A stretch of DNA of 47,048 bases from NCBI RefSeq assembly GCF_018069755.1, contig NZ_JAGQDE010000030.1, forward strand, positions 1 to 47,048, written 5' to 3'. This stretch comes from Ideonella aquatica. GTDB taxonomy: Bacteria > Pseudomonadota > Gammaproteobacteria > Burkholderiales > Burkholderiaceae_C. The notes beneath the pieces are model-generated. The model was not told the origin of the DNA. It saw only the letters and a list, made by a program, of their open reading frames with translations, and ran no database searches. The position numbers were made by a program, and so were the translations under genes. Shown here in pieces: positions 1 to 7,482 of this stretch; the first letter of the stretch is position 1, and the number at the start of each line of letters is the position of its first letter.

Positions 1-3000
1 TCGCGACATCCGCGTTGAACTGGTTGCTGATCGTCACCTGCTCTCCGCTGTCAAAGCGCAGCACCAGGTTGTTGTCCCGGCGCTCCAGAGCGCTCAGCCG
101 CGTAGACGCCAGGTCGGCAAAGCGCACTGTGTCCACATTGCCCGGCGTGCTGTCGTACTCGCTCACCGTGTCCACGCCGTCACCCGCCTTCATCAGGTAG
201 GTGTCGCCGCCCACGCCACCGTCCAGCGAGTCATTGCCCACACCGCCCACCAGGGTGTCGGCACCCACGCCCCCAAGAAGCGTGTCATTGCCATGGGCTC
301 CATCAACGCTGTCGTCGCCTGCTGCAGCATTGAAATAGTCCGCAGAGCCGCCCAATCCGATCAGGTCGTTGCCATCGGTCGCAGCGCCTGCAAGGCGGCC
401 AATGTCCTCCCTGGTCAGAACCGCACCGTCGAACAGGTACACGGCATCCACACCCGCTAAGCCGTCGGCATTGAACTGGCCCACGACCAGTGATTGGTCA
501 GTGGTGGCACGAAACGAAATCACTAAGTCGTTGCCGGACCTGAACAGCGACAGATCCTCCATCTTCACGCCTTGCCGGATCTGCAGGAGATCCAGGGAGT
601 TCGGATCCGCGTCTCGACTGTCGATGGTGTCCTTGCCACCCCCCACGCTCATCAGATAGAGGTCAGATCCGGTTCCACCAACCATCCAGTCGTCACCGGA
701 TCCGCCGTCAAGGACATCGTTTCCGACGTCGCCGTACAGCGCATCCCGACCGTCGCCCCCAAACAGGCGGTCGTCGCCTTCCCCGCCGTGGGCCAGATCA
801 TCGCCCCCCGATGCATCGATCAGGTCGTCTCCCTGTCCTCCATTGAGAGAACTGGCGCCGCCATCACCAAGGAAGATGTCAGCGCGTGCCGACCCTGTGG
901 AGACGTCCGCCATGAGGACGTCCATGGCCGCGAGAGCGTCGGCAGTGCCTGCGTTCTTTGGCAGGAGCTCGATGTAGTGCCTCAGCAACCCTGGTCCATC
1001 CAGCCCGATCGCGTCCAGACTGGCCGCTGCCACCCGGTTCATGTCGACGAGGTCCTGCACGGCAGCCAAACCATCCTGATTGCTGCGGGCCTCCAGCATG
1101 GCCAGCGTACCGCTCACGTCAAAAGAGACCGTGTCTTCATCCAAGCGGAGCGTGGCGGCCTCGAAGTACGGATTCAAGCGCGTCTGGACAACCAGCGCCC
1201 CGTAGACGGACTCCGACAGTTCACGGTATGCATCATTGATGAGCTGAACTTGCTCATCGGCGATGCGGATTTCGAAGTGAAGACCCGGGTCCGTGCCGCC
1301 ACCTCCGCCACCGCCACCGTCGCCATCGCCAATGGGATCCTTGGACGCCACCTCGGTGAAATCGAGAAACCGGGAACCATTGAATACCTCCAGCACCTCC
1401 AGCCGCCTCAAGATCACCAAGGCTTCTGGCGTCAGCACCTTGTGGGGGGGATAGCCCGGCGGCCCGTCGTAGGACCATTCGTAGTACTTGTCAGCGGCGA
1501 AACCGAAGTCGGCGGTGGCATACGCGCCGCCAGTCTGCTGGTCAGGGTCGGCGATGGTCCAATGCAGGGTCAATGTATGTTCGTCTTCAGCGACCACGGT
1601 ACCGATCATCTCCCGGACATTGGAGCCGTCGGTCAATCGACCCGTGCCATCCGCCCACCGGATCAGCACGTCATCCAGTTGGGCGCGCTGCGCGTCCCGG
1701 TTTGCACCAGCAGCGAACGCTTCAACCGCCGCGACCAGACTGGCTGCTCGCTCGTCTGGCAGGCTCATCGCCTCCCTGAGGTCGCGCACCCAGCCGCTGC
1801 CCGACATGTCTGGCAGTGCCGCAGCACTGTCGCTGATGGGCACGTCATCTGGAAAATCGCGGTAAAACGGATTTTCCGACAGGTCAAGATTCGATGCAGC
1901 GCCGGTGATGTCCACACTCCCGGCGTCAGTCTGCGACCCATCAGTGCGGGTGACTGTGGCCGTGCCCGTCACCATGTTCCCATTCCCGAGATTCGTATTT
2001 TCGGACGTGTACTGCAGCGAAATGGACAGCACGCCTTGCTCTGACAGCGTACTCAGCTCACTTGCCTGGCTGACGCCATCGCCGTTCGCATCCCGCCACA
2101 GCCGAACCTGCTGAAACGCGGTATCGCGCGAATCGAATAGCTGATCACCATTGCTATCCAGACTCGCGAGTGCCTCGAAGCCATTGCTGGCCGTTCGCTG
2201 ACCGCCGTATCCGTCACTGATCAGCGTATCGACGCCGAACAACTCGCGTCCTGAGTCAATGAGGCCGTTTCCGTTTCGATCCAAAGTGAGCCATGAATCA
2301 TCCGGCCTCAGCCACCCAGTTCCCGTGCGTACACCGTCGCCATCGTGATCGAACAGAACTGGAATGCCACCACGAACGCCTAACGTCTCGATCCCGTCAC
2401 CGTCCAAATCCAAAGCGAGCGGATCACGCCGTGGGCGCCAAGTAGTTGCAGACTGCCAAGCTGCGCTGCAGCTAATCGATATACCAAACGGATTCCCTCC
2501 ATCCACAGACCAAGCGCAATCTGCGGGGTTTCCATTTCCGGCCCTGATCGCCCACCAAGACCTTATCGAATCCTCAATCTCCCGGATTCCATTGGCGATG
2601 GCTTCCGAGATCGGAGCTCGGGATGAGTATATTTCTTTGATGGCAGTGGCCGACGCGGCGATGGCTATACCCGTCGCCTTCGAGTACGGATCAGGACCAA
2701 TAGTTGCCCCAATCGCCCCCGCTATGCCAACCATGCTGATTGATGAGATGACGATGGTATCGATTGCAGCTTGTCTCGCTGCATCATCTGGGGATCCAGC
2801 AATAACATCCATTGCAGACTGAATGGCGCTGATTTCATAGGCAGCCTGGGCTGCGAGGATTGTTAATCCGATAGGCGCCCCTCCAATCGCCTTAACAATG
2901 CCATTGATCTTCTCGTTTGCCGCAGCAGCAGCCTGAACAATGCCAGCAATACTCGCAACATCGCCCCTTGATATAGCCGAAATGTTCGATTCAATATTCT

Positions 3001-3076
3001 TCCAAATTTTGTGCGCATCAAGCGAAAGAATGGTTATTTCGCCCACCATCGCAGGCAAGGTCATGAAGTCACTCAT
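1..3076 (-). CDS. RTX-family type I secreted protein, partial (3' end off left edge)
   Basis: At least 1025 residues are visible and the C-terminal end, where a T1SS signal would lie, is outside the window. Residues 1-215 have no Sec signal but hold hydrophobic stretches (about 66-90, 104-128, 134-146). Residues 218-335 form a calcium-loop region: five EF-hand-like loops of the types DLDGDGIET, DHDGDGVRTGTG, DRNGNGLIDSGRE, DSNGDQLFDSRD and DANGDGVSQASE. A poly-glycine linker follows, then RTX nonapeptide blocks (GGxGxDxL type) at about 735-809 and 885-960. This layout is that of FrpC-like RTX proteins. The ATG at 3076 overlaps the stop of the upstream small membrane protein (ATGA), so the two are translationally coupled. 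The 5' end is more AT-rich than the repeats. The RTX assignment is firm; the function of the N-terminal domain is unknown, and a membrane-active toxin is only an inference. Confidence 0.88.
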   Translation of the reverse strand, partial: MSDFMTLPAMVGEITILSLDAHKIWKNIESNISAISRGDVASIAGIVQAAAAANEKINGIVKAIGGAPIGLTILAAQAAYEISAIQSAMDVIAGSPDDAARQAAIDTIVISSISMVGIAGAIGATIGPDPYSKATGIAIAASATAIKEIYSSRAPISEAIANGIREIEDSIRSWWAIRAGNGNPADCAWSVDGGNPFGISISCSAAWQSATTWRPRRDPLALDLDGDGIETLGVRGGIPVLFDHDGDGVRTGTGWLRPDDSWLTLDRNGNGLIDSGRELFGVDTLISDGYGGQRTASNGFEALASLDSNGDQLFDSRDTAFQQVRLWRDANGDGVSQASELSTLSEQGVLSISLQYTSENTNLGNGNMVTGTATVTRTDGSQTDAGSVDITGAASNLDLSENPFYRDFPDDVPISDSAAALPDMSGSGWVRDLREAMSLPDERAASLVAAVEAFAAGANRDAQRAQLDDVLIRWADGTGRLTDGSNVREMIGTVVAEDEHTLTLHWTIADPDQQTGGAYATADFGFAADKYYEWSYDGPPGYPPHKVLTPEALVILRRLEVLEVFNGSRFLDFTEVASKDPIGDGDGGGGGGGGTDPGLHFEIRIADEQVQLINDAYRELSESVYGALVVQTRLNPYFEAATLRLDEDTVSFDVSGTLAMLEARSNQDGLAAVQDLVDMNRVAAASLDAIGLDGPGLLRHYIELLPKNAGTADALAAMDVLMADVSTGSARADIFLGDGGASSLNGGQGDDLIDASGGDDLAHGGEGDDRLFGGDGRDALYGDVGNDVLDGGSGDDWMVGGTGSDLYLMSVGGGKDTIDSRDADPNSLDLLQIRQGVKMEDLSLFRSGNDLVISFRATTDQSLVVGQFNADGLAGVDAVYLFDGAVLTREDIGRLAGAATDGNDLIGLGGSADYFNAAAGDDSVDGAHGNDTLLGGVGADTLVGGVGNDSLDGGVGGDTYLMKAGDGVDTVSEYDSTPGNVDTVRFADLASTRLSALERRDNNLVLRFDSGEQVTISNQFNADVA

Positions 3077-3429
3077 TTACTCCCCTTAAGAACAACAGCC
3101 AGCAACACAAGCATTGCCGTGATTTGCCCAGCATACAGAAGACATCCAAGAGAAAATAAAACCCAATGCCTCCCACTCCACAAACGACCCGATGAACCGC
3201 CCACCCGCGGAAGAACAAGCAATTCCATCAAGCGAGAAGAGAAGTTCGCCGAAAGCGCCGCCGAGATAATAAATACAACAACACTAACCGCGAGCAATTT
3301 CCTTGTCTCTATCGCGGCGGCGAGCAAGATGGTAATAGCAAATGATAGCCAGAGCCCCACAGTTGCCGTCGACAGCACAGGATCGCGCTGAATCCACATA
3401 GATAATCGACCGATTACCGATCTAAGCAT
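3073..3429 (-). CDS. small three-helix membrane protein, candidate immunity protein
   Basis: 118 residues with three predicted membrane segments (about 18-39, 45-62, 89-113) and a basic loop between the second and third. I chose the ATG at 3429, which has a weak GGA 9 nt upstream; a TTG at 3465 in the same frame would add 12 residues. The stop overlaps the ATG of the RTX gene by ATGA. A 120-base stretch at its 5' end (3421-3540) is 43% GC by hand count, far below the core genes, which suggests separate acquisition. I recognise no family. Its size, helices and coupling to a large secreted protein resemble pore-forming colicin and microcin immunity proteins in outline. It could instead be an accessory membrane factor of the exporter. 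Confidence 0.7.
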   Translation of the reverse strand: MLRSVIGRLSMWIQRDPVLSTATVGLWLSFAITILLAAAIETRKLLAVSVVVFIISAALSANFSSRLMELLVLPRVGGSSGRLWSGRHWVLFSLGCLLYAGQITAMLVLLAVVLKGSK

Positions 3430-3517
3430 GATCACAAATCCATTCGAAAATTTTCCGATTTGCAAGCCACATCAGCAGGCGCCAAACGTAGGGCAACCTG
3501 TTTATCAGCTCATTCAT
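3422..3517 (-). CDS. possible 31-residue small ORF
   Basis: ATG at 3517, stop TAG at 3422-3424. The stop lies inside the first codons of the next gene (ATGCTTAG), so it would be coupled to the ATG at 3429. The peptide is amphipathic and tryptophan-rich (MNELINRLPYVWRLLMWLAN at the start). Its ribosome binding site is weak and the length proves nothing. It sits in the 59-bp-plus gap after hlyD (stop 3577), in AT-rich sequence. It may be a leader peptide, a tiny membrane peptide, or chance. Confidence 0.2.
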   Translation of the reverse strand: MNELINRLPYVWRLLMWLANRKIFEWICDHA

Positions 3518-3576
3518 TTGAACGGCATCCAAATCATACGGCCGATCACTTACACAAACGAATATAAACTGGATGG

Positions 3577-5043
3577 CTAGCGCTCCACAAATGCCTCTCC
3601 CGCCATCTCGCGAACAGGATCCAACAAGAAACTCAGAACCCGCCGATGCCCAGTTTTTATTTCCGCTGAAACAACCATCCCGGGCGCCAATGGCACTTCC
3701 CTGTTGCCAACACTTATGGCGCTTTGTTCAAGTTGCAGAGCGGCGCCAAACGCCGTATCGCTGGGCGCAGCGGCCCGCTGGTCGATCGAAGTCCTGTCTT
3801 CTGCGCGGATAACGTCGGCGGATACGTGGCGCACCGTGGCGCGAAGCGTTCCAAAGCGTGTGTAGGGAAACGTCTCCAGCTTGACCTCGGCATGCTGGCC
3901 CGGCCTGACAAAGCCGATGTCCTTGTTGGCGATAAGGACCTCGGCGCTGAGCGGAGCGCCATCCGGCACGATCACCATCAAAGCCTGTGCCGGTGTGACG
4001 ACGCCCCCAGTGGTGTGAACGCTCAGCTGTTGCACGCGACCCGCCACCGGTGCGGAAAGCCGCGTGAGCTGATGGCGCAACTCGGCCTTGCGTTCCTCTT
4101 CGTCAAGCTGCTTCAATTTCAGCAAGGCCTGCGCCTCACGGTCGCGCAACTGGCGAATGGTCTCCGCTTGAAAGGCTGACTTCGCCCGGGACGCCTCCTT
4201 CCGCGCCGCTTTGGCCTCTTGAATGCGGGCTGCTGCGGCCGCCAGGTCGCGCTCTTGTTCGATACGCTCACGTGTGCGGTCCTGCCCAGCATGGCCCGCC
4301 AGAAAACCCTGTGCGCTCAGCGCCAGGTAGTCCGCCTCACGTTGCCGACTCAGTGGAACAGTGGCTTGCAGTTTGGCCTGCACGGCGCGCGCGGTTTCAA
4401 CTTCTGCGTCCCGTCGGTCGTGTTCGGCTTCCAGCTTGTCCAGCTTCGCGCGAATGTCCAGCCACTCGGCCTTCAGATGGGCGAGCGTCTGCTGTTCGGC
4501 CCCCGCGTCCAGTTCAGGTGCGTTCGGCCTGCTTGGCAGGCGTCCCTTGTCCATGGCTTTTCGGAGGATTCTGCTGCGGACCGACTCGGACACAGCGGCT
4601 CGGCGCTCCTCTTCAAGACGCTGTCGGTCCGCTTGTGGGACGGTGGCGTCAAGCTCGATCAACAACTGGCCCGCCTGTACCGCATCGCCGTCACGCACAT
4701 GGATCGCACGGACAACCCCGGACTCCAGGGGTTGCACCGTCTTGGTACGTTCATTGACCATCAGGCGGCCTGGGGCCACCGCGATGATGTCCACCTCGCC
4801 GAACCAGGACCAGGCCACGGCCAGTGCGAATGCAGTGCAAATCGCCCAGGCCGCCCGGCGAGGTGCTGGATGGATGGGCGTCTCCTGCAGGCTCAGTCGG
4901 GCTGGCAGAAAGGCGTGTTCATCCGCCATGCGTGGCGGGCCCAGCATGGCATGGCGGTGCTTCCAGGCGGCCTGGGTCACCACGGCGTAGCGGCGTAACA
5001 GAACGCACAAGGTGGAGCCGCCGCAAAGGTCGGTCCAGCTCAT
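3577..5043 (-). CDS. hlyD: HlyD-family periplasmic adaptor of T1SS locus 1
   Basis: 488 residues from the ATG at 5043, which overlaps the exporter stop (ATGA); an upstream in-frame start at 5088 lies inside the exporter gene and is rejected. A long cytoplasmic N terminus (about 1-60) is followed by one membrane helix (about 65-83). Next come a lipoyl/biotinyl-like half motif (VAPGRLMVNERTKTVQPLES, then GVVRAIHVRDGDAVQAGQ), a long coiled coil rich in Arg, Glu and Ala, the second lipoyl half, and the family-typical C terminus (PGMVVSAEIKTG.RRVLSFLLDPV). The protein would bridge the inner-membrane exporter to a TolC-type channel, which is not encoded here. Assignment is firm at family level. Confidence 0.93.
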   Translation of the reverse strand: MSWTDLCGGSTLCVLLRRYAVVTQAAWKHRHAMLGPPRMADEHAFLPARLSLQETPIHPAPRRAAWAICTAFALAVAWSWFGEVDIIAVAPGRLMVNERTKTVQPLESGVVRAIHVRDGDAVQAGQLLIELDATVPQADRQRLEEERRAAVSESVRSRILRKAMDKGRLPSRPNAPELDAGAEQQTLAHLKAEWLDIRAKLDKLEAEHDRRDAEVETARAVQAKLQATVPLSRQREADYLALSAQGFLAGHAGQDRTRERIEQERDLAAAAARIQEAKAARKEASRAKSAFQAETIRQLRDREAQALLKLKQLDEEERKAELRHQLTRLSAPVAGRVQQLSVHTTGGVVTPAQALMVIVPDGAPLSAEVLIANKDIGFVRPGQHAEVKLETFPYTRFGTLRATVRHVSADVIRAEDRTSIDQRAAAPSDTAFGAALQLEQSAISVGNREVPLAPGMVVSAEIKTGHRRVLSFLLDPVREMAGEAFVER

Positions 5044-7223
5044 ATTGCGGCCCCAGCGGCTGCGTGCGGGCCGGATTGCATGCGCCACAGTTTTGCGTAC
5101 AACCCATCCGGCTGACGCAGCAGTTGATCGTGATGCCCAGCTTCGACGATCCTGCCGCCGTCGAGCGTGATGATTCGGTCGGCGTTTCGCACAGCGCTGA
5201 GGCGGTGGGCGATGATGATCACCGTGCGCCCTTGGCAGATCGCGCGCATGTTCTGCTGGATGATGGCCTCGCTCTCGTAATCGAGTGCGCTGGTGGCCTC
5301 ATCGAGGATGAGGACTCGCGGATTGGAAAACAGCGCGCGGGCGATCGCTATACGCTGCCGCTGACCGCCCGACAGGCTGGCGCCTTGTTCACTGACCAAG
5401 GTGTCATAGGCTTGCGGAAGCTCCCCGATGAATTCATGTGCACCCGCCAGCTTCGCTGCCTGAATGACCATTTCCAGCGGTGCAGCTGGATCAGCGATGG
5501 CAATGTTCTCGCGCACACTCCGGTTGAACAGCAGGTTCTCTTGGAGCACCACCCCCACCTGCCGACGCAACTGGGCTGGATCCACGGACGTCAGATCCAG
5601 GCCGTCGATGAGAATTCGTCCTTGTTCAGGGGTGTGAAGTCGCTGGATCAATCGGGTCAAGGTACTCTTGCCGGACCCACTGCGGCCGACAACACCCAAG
5701 ACTTCACCGGGTTTGATGTCGAGTGAGAGCTGTTGAATGACCGGGGGCGCATCCGGTCGGTAACGGAAGCTCACCTGATCCAGTGTGATTCGACCCTGCA
5801 AGGGGGGCAGATGGGCAGCTGTGGCGCTCAGCCGTTCAGTGGGACTGTCGAGAATGTCTGCAAGGCGTGCCATCGACAAACCGGTCTGCTGAAGATCAGC
5901 CCACATCTGCGCCAGGCGCATTACTGGTTGAGCCACCCGGGCAGCGAACATGTTGAAGGCAACGAACTGCCCCACGGTCAATTCGCCGTTCATGACCAAT
6001 CGCGCGCCCCACCACAGCAAGGCCACATTGGAAATCCTGCCGATCAGCTGGACGCCCTCATTGGCCAGTTGCGCCAAAGTCTGCGTTCGAAAGCTGGAGG
6101 ACACATAGGCCGCCAGTTGCTGGTCCCAGCGCCGTTGCATCTGCGGCTCCAGCGCCGAGGCCTTCACGGTCTGGATGCCATGGATGCTCTCCACGAGGAG
6201 GGCCTGGTTTTCGGCGCCTCGGGCGAATTTTTCGGACAGCCTCTGGCGAAGCAATGGGAGGACCAACACGCTGAGCGCGATGTACAGCGGAATCGACGCC
6301 AGGACGATCAACGTCAGTGTGACGCTGTAACCGAACATCAGCGCCAGAAAGACCGTCGAGAAGAGCAGATCCAACAACACGGTGAGTGCATTGCCGGTCA
6401 GGAAACTTCGGATGCTCTCCAGTTCCCGGACACGTGCGACAGAGTCTCCTACTCGCCTCGCGTGGAAGTAGGCCAGCGGCAGGTGCAGCAGATGGCTGTA
6501 CAGCCGGCTGCCGAGCTCGACATCGATCCGGTTGGTGGTATGGCTGAAGATGTATGTCCGCAGGATGCTCAAGGCACTCTCGAACACCGTCACCAGCAGC
6601 AGGCCGATAACCAGAACATCAAGGGTTGCCATTCCCCTGTGCACCAGCACCTTGTCCATGACCACCTGAAAGAACAGCGGAGACACCAGCGCGAAGAGTT
6701 GCAAGAACAGCGAGATCACCACAACTTCGCCGAACAGCCATCGGTACTTGACCAGTGACGGGATGAACCAACTGAAGTCGAATCGGGCGGTTTGCCCGAT
6801 CAGGCTCGCTCGGCTGGCGATCAGCACCAAATCGCCAGACCAGCGACTGCAGAAATCCTCCATGGTGACGATCTGCGGCCTGGCATCGTCGCCAGTGCCG
6901 AGCAGAAGGACCCGGTCGCCTTCCACCTTGGCGAGTACGGTGGTGTGTTGCCCGCGAGCGTCTAGCGTAAATGCCAGTGCTGGCAACGGCTGCATCGCAA
7001 GCCGCTCAGCAGCTGGGCGGACACGTTTGGCCCGCAGATGTAGCCATTTGGCAGCGCGCAGCAGTTCTTCGAAGGACGCTGGCGCTAGCGATGTCAGTGC
7101 AAGTTCATGGCGCAGCTGGCTGGGATCCGCGGGTACATGATGGAACCTCGCCACAAGGCACAAGGCCTCCAATGCCCCCCAGGACCGATCACTGCTTTCG
7201 GCGGATTCAGACTTCAACAACAC
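5040..7223 (-). CDS. hlyB: T1SS ABC exporter (HlyB-type) of locus 1
   Basis: 727 residues with the complete peptidase-like, transmembrane and ATPase layout. Residues 1-140 form a C39-like domain (pattern SWGALEALCLVARFHH). The position of the catalytic cysteine is Trp15, so it should be a non-cleaving docking domain, as in HlyB. The six-helix membrane domain spans about 155-440. The ATPase domain has Walker A G513-T521 (GRSGSGKST), signature LSGGQ 617-621, Walker B with D641-E642, and the switch histidine H673; all are intact. The start is GTG at 7223 with AGGGAG 4 nt upstream, buried in a hairpin (see 7225-7252). It is the first gene of the operon and its stop overlaps the hlyD start. Confidence 0.95.
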   Translation of the reverse strand: MLLKSESAESSDRSWGALEALCLVARFHHVPADPSQLRHELALTSLAPASFEELLRAAKWLHLRAKRVRPAAERLAMQPLPALAFTLDARGQHTTVLAKVEGDRVLLLGTGDDARPQIVTMEDFCSRWSGDLVLIASRASLIGQTARFDFSWFIPSLVKYRWLFGEVVVISLFLQLFALVSPLFFQVVMDKVLVHRGMATLDVLVIGLLLVTVFESALSILRTYIFSHTTNRIDVELGSRLYSHLLHLPLAYFHARRVGDSVARVRELESIRSFLTGNALTVLLDLLFSTVFLALMFGYSVTLTLIVLASIPLYIALSVLVLPLLRQRLSEKFARGAENQALLVESIHGIQTVKASALEPQMQRRWDQQLAAYVSSSFRTQTLAQLANEGVQLIGRISNVALLWWGARLVMNGELTVGQFVAFNMFAARVAQPVMRLAQMWADLQQTGLSMARLADILDSPTERLSATAAHLPPLQGRITLDQVSFRYRPDAPPVIQQLSLDIKPGEVLGVVGRSGSGKSTLTRLIQRLHTPEQGRILIDGLDLTSVDPAQLRRQVGVVLQENLLFNRSVRENIAIADPAAPLEMVIQAAKLAGAHEFIGELPQAYDTLVSEQGASLSGGQRQRIAIARALFSNPRVLILDEATSALDYESEAIIQQNMRAICQGRTVIIIAHRLSAVRNADRIITLDGGRIVEAGHHDQLLRQPDGLYAKLWRMQSGPHAAAGAAI

Positions 7224-7224
7224 A

Positions 7225-7252
7225 CCGCTCCCTGGAAACCAATAGGGAGCGG
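7225..7252 (-). promoter_or_regulatory. hairpin covering the ribosome binding site of the T1SS operon
   Basis: A perfect 9-bp inverted repeat, CCGCTCCCT (7225-7233) and AGGGAGCGG (7244-7252), with a 10-nt loop. On the minus-strand transcript the 3' arm carries the Shine-Dalgarno AGGGAG, and the stem ends one base before the GTG start of the exporter. Folding would hide the ribosome binding site. This layout is typical of translational control (RNA thermometer, small RNA or protein binding), but the regulator is not visible. Confidence 0.65.
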
Positions 7253-7280
7253 CATTCCAACGACTGAGGCGCCTTTCGAT

Positions 7281-7320
7281 CCCTGGGCTTGGTCGAGCCC
7301 GCTTGTTCTATTTCCCAGGG
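7281..7320. repeat. nested inverted repeats in T1SS operon leader
   Basis: CCCTGGG (7281-7287) pairs with CCCAGGG (7314-7320). Inside it, GGGCT (7285-7289) pairs with AGCCC (7296-7300); the two pairings share bases and exclude each other. They lie 30-100 bases upstream of the exporter start. They could be an operator or alternative leader folds. Confidence 0.4.
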
Positions 7321-7342
7321 TAATGTCAAACGGCGCTACAGC

Positions 7343-7364
7343 CACCCCCCCCAAAAGGGGGGTG
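7343..7364. repeat. C-tract/G-tract inverted repeat, CACCCCCC and GGGGGGTG
   Basis: An 8-bp perfect stem (7343-7350 with 7357-7364) and a 6-nt loop (CCAAAA), in the 230-bp gap between priA and the T1SS operon. No T-tract follows on either strand, so it is not a standard terminator. Runs of 8 C and 6 G are prone to slippage and could change promoter spacing. Confidence 0.45.
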
Positions 7365-7482
7365 CGTGGGATAACCGCTACTTAGTTGTGAGAGACCCCG
7401 CACAGGCCTCGCAATATCGGCTCACGGAAACCCCACCTGAGATCTCAGCGACAACGACGCCGGCTTGAGCACGACAGATCGT

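Noticed and set aside
595-660. Suspected frameshift in the RTX gene
   Set aside because: An initial one-base offset came from my own counting; rechecked codon positions place residues before and after in the same frame, so the gene is continuous to the window edge.
572-2044. 490-residue plus-strand open frame opposite the RTX gene
   Set aside because: It is the antisense shadow of GC-rich RTX repeats; its translation has no recognisable domain, while the minus strand gives a coherent RTX protein through the same bases.
7324-7329. TTGACA on the minus strand, a possible -35 for T1SS locus 1
   Set aside because: The hexamer at 17-bp spacing is ACAAGC, and the nearer TAGAAC leaves a 13-bp spacer, so no complete sigma-70 promoter is supported.
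7343-7364. C/G hairpin as a priA terminator
   Set aside because: No T-tract follows on the minus strand and it lies about 120 bases after the priA stop.
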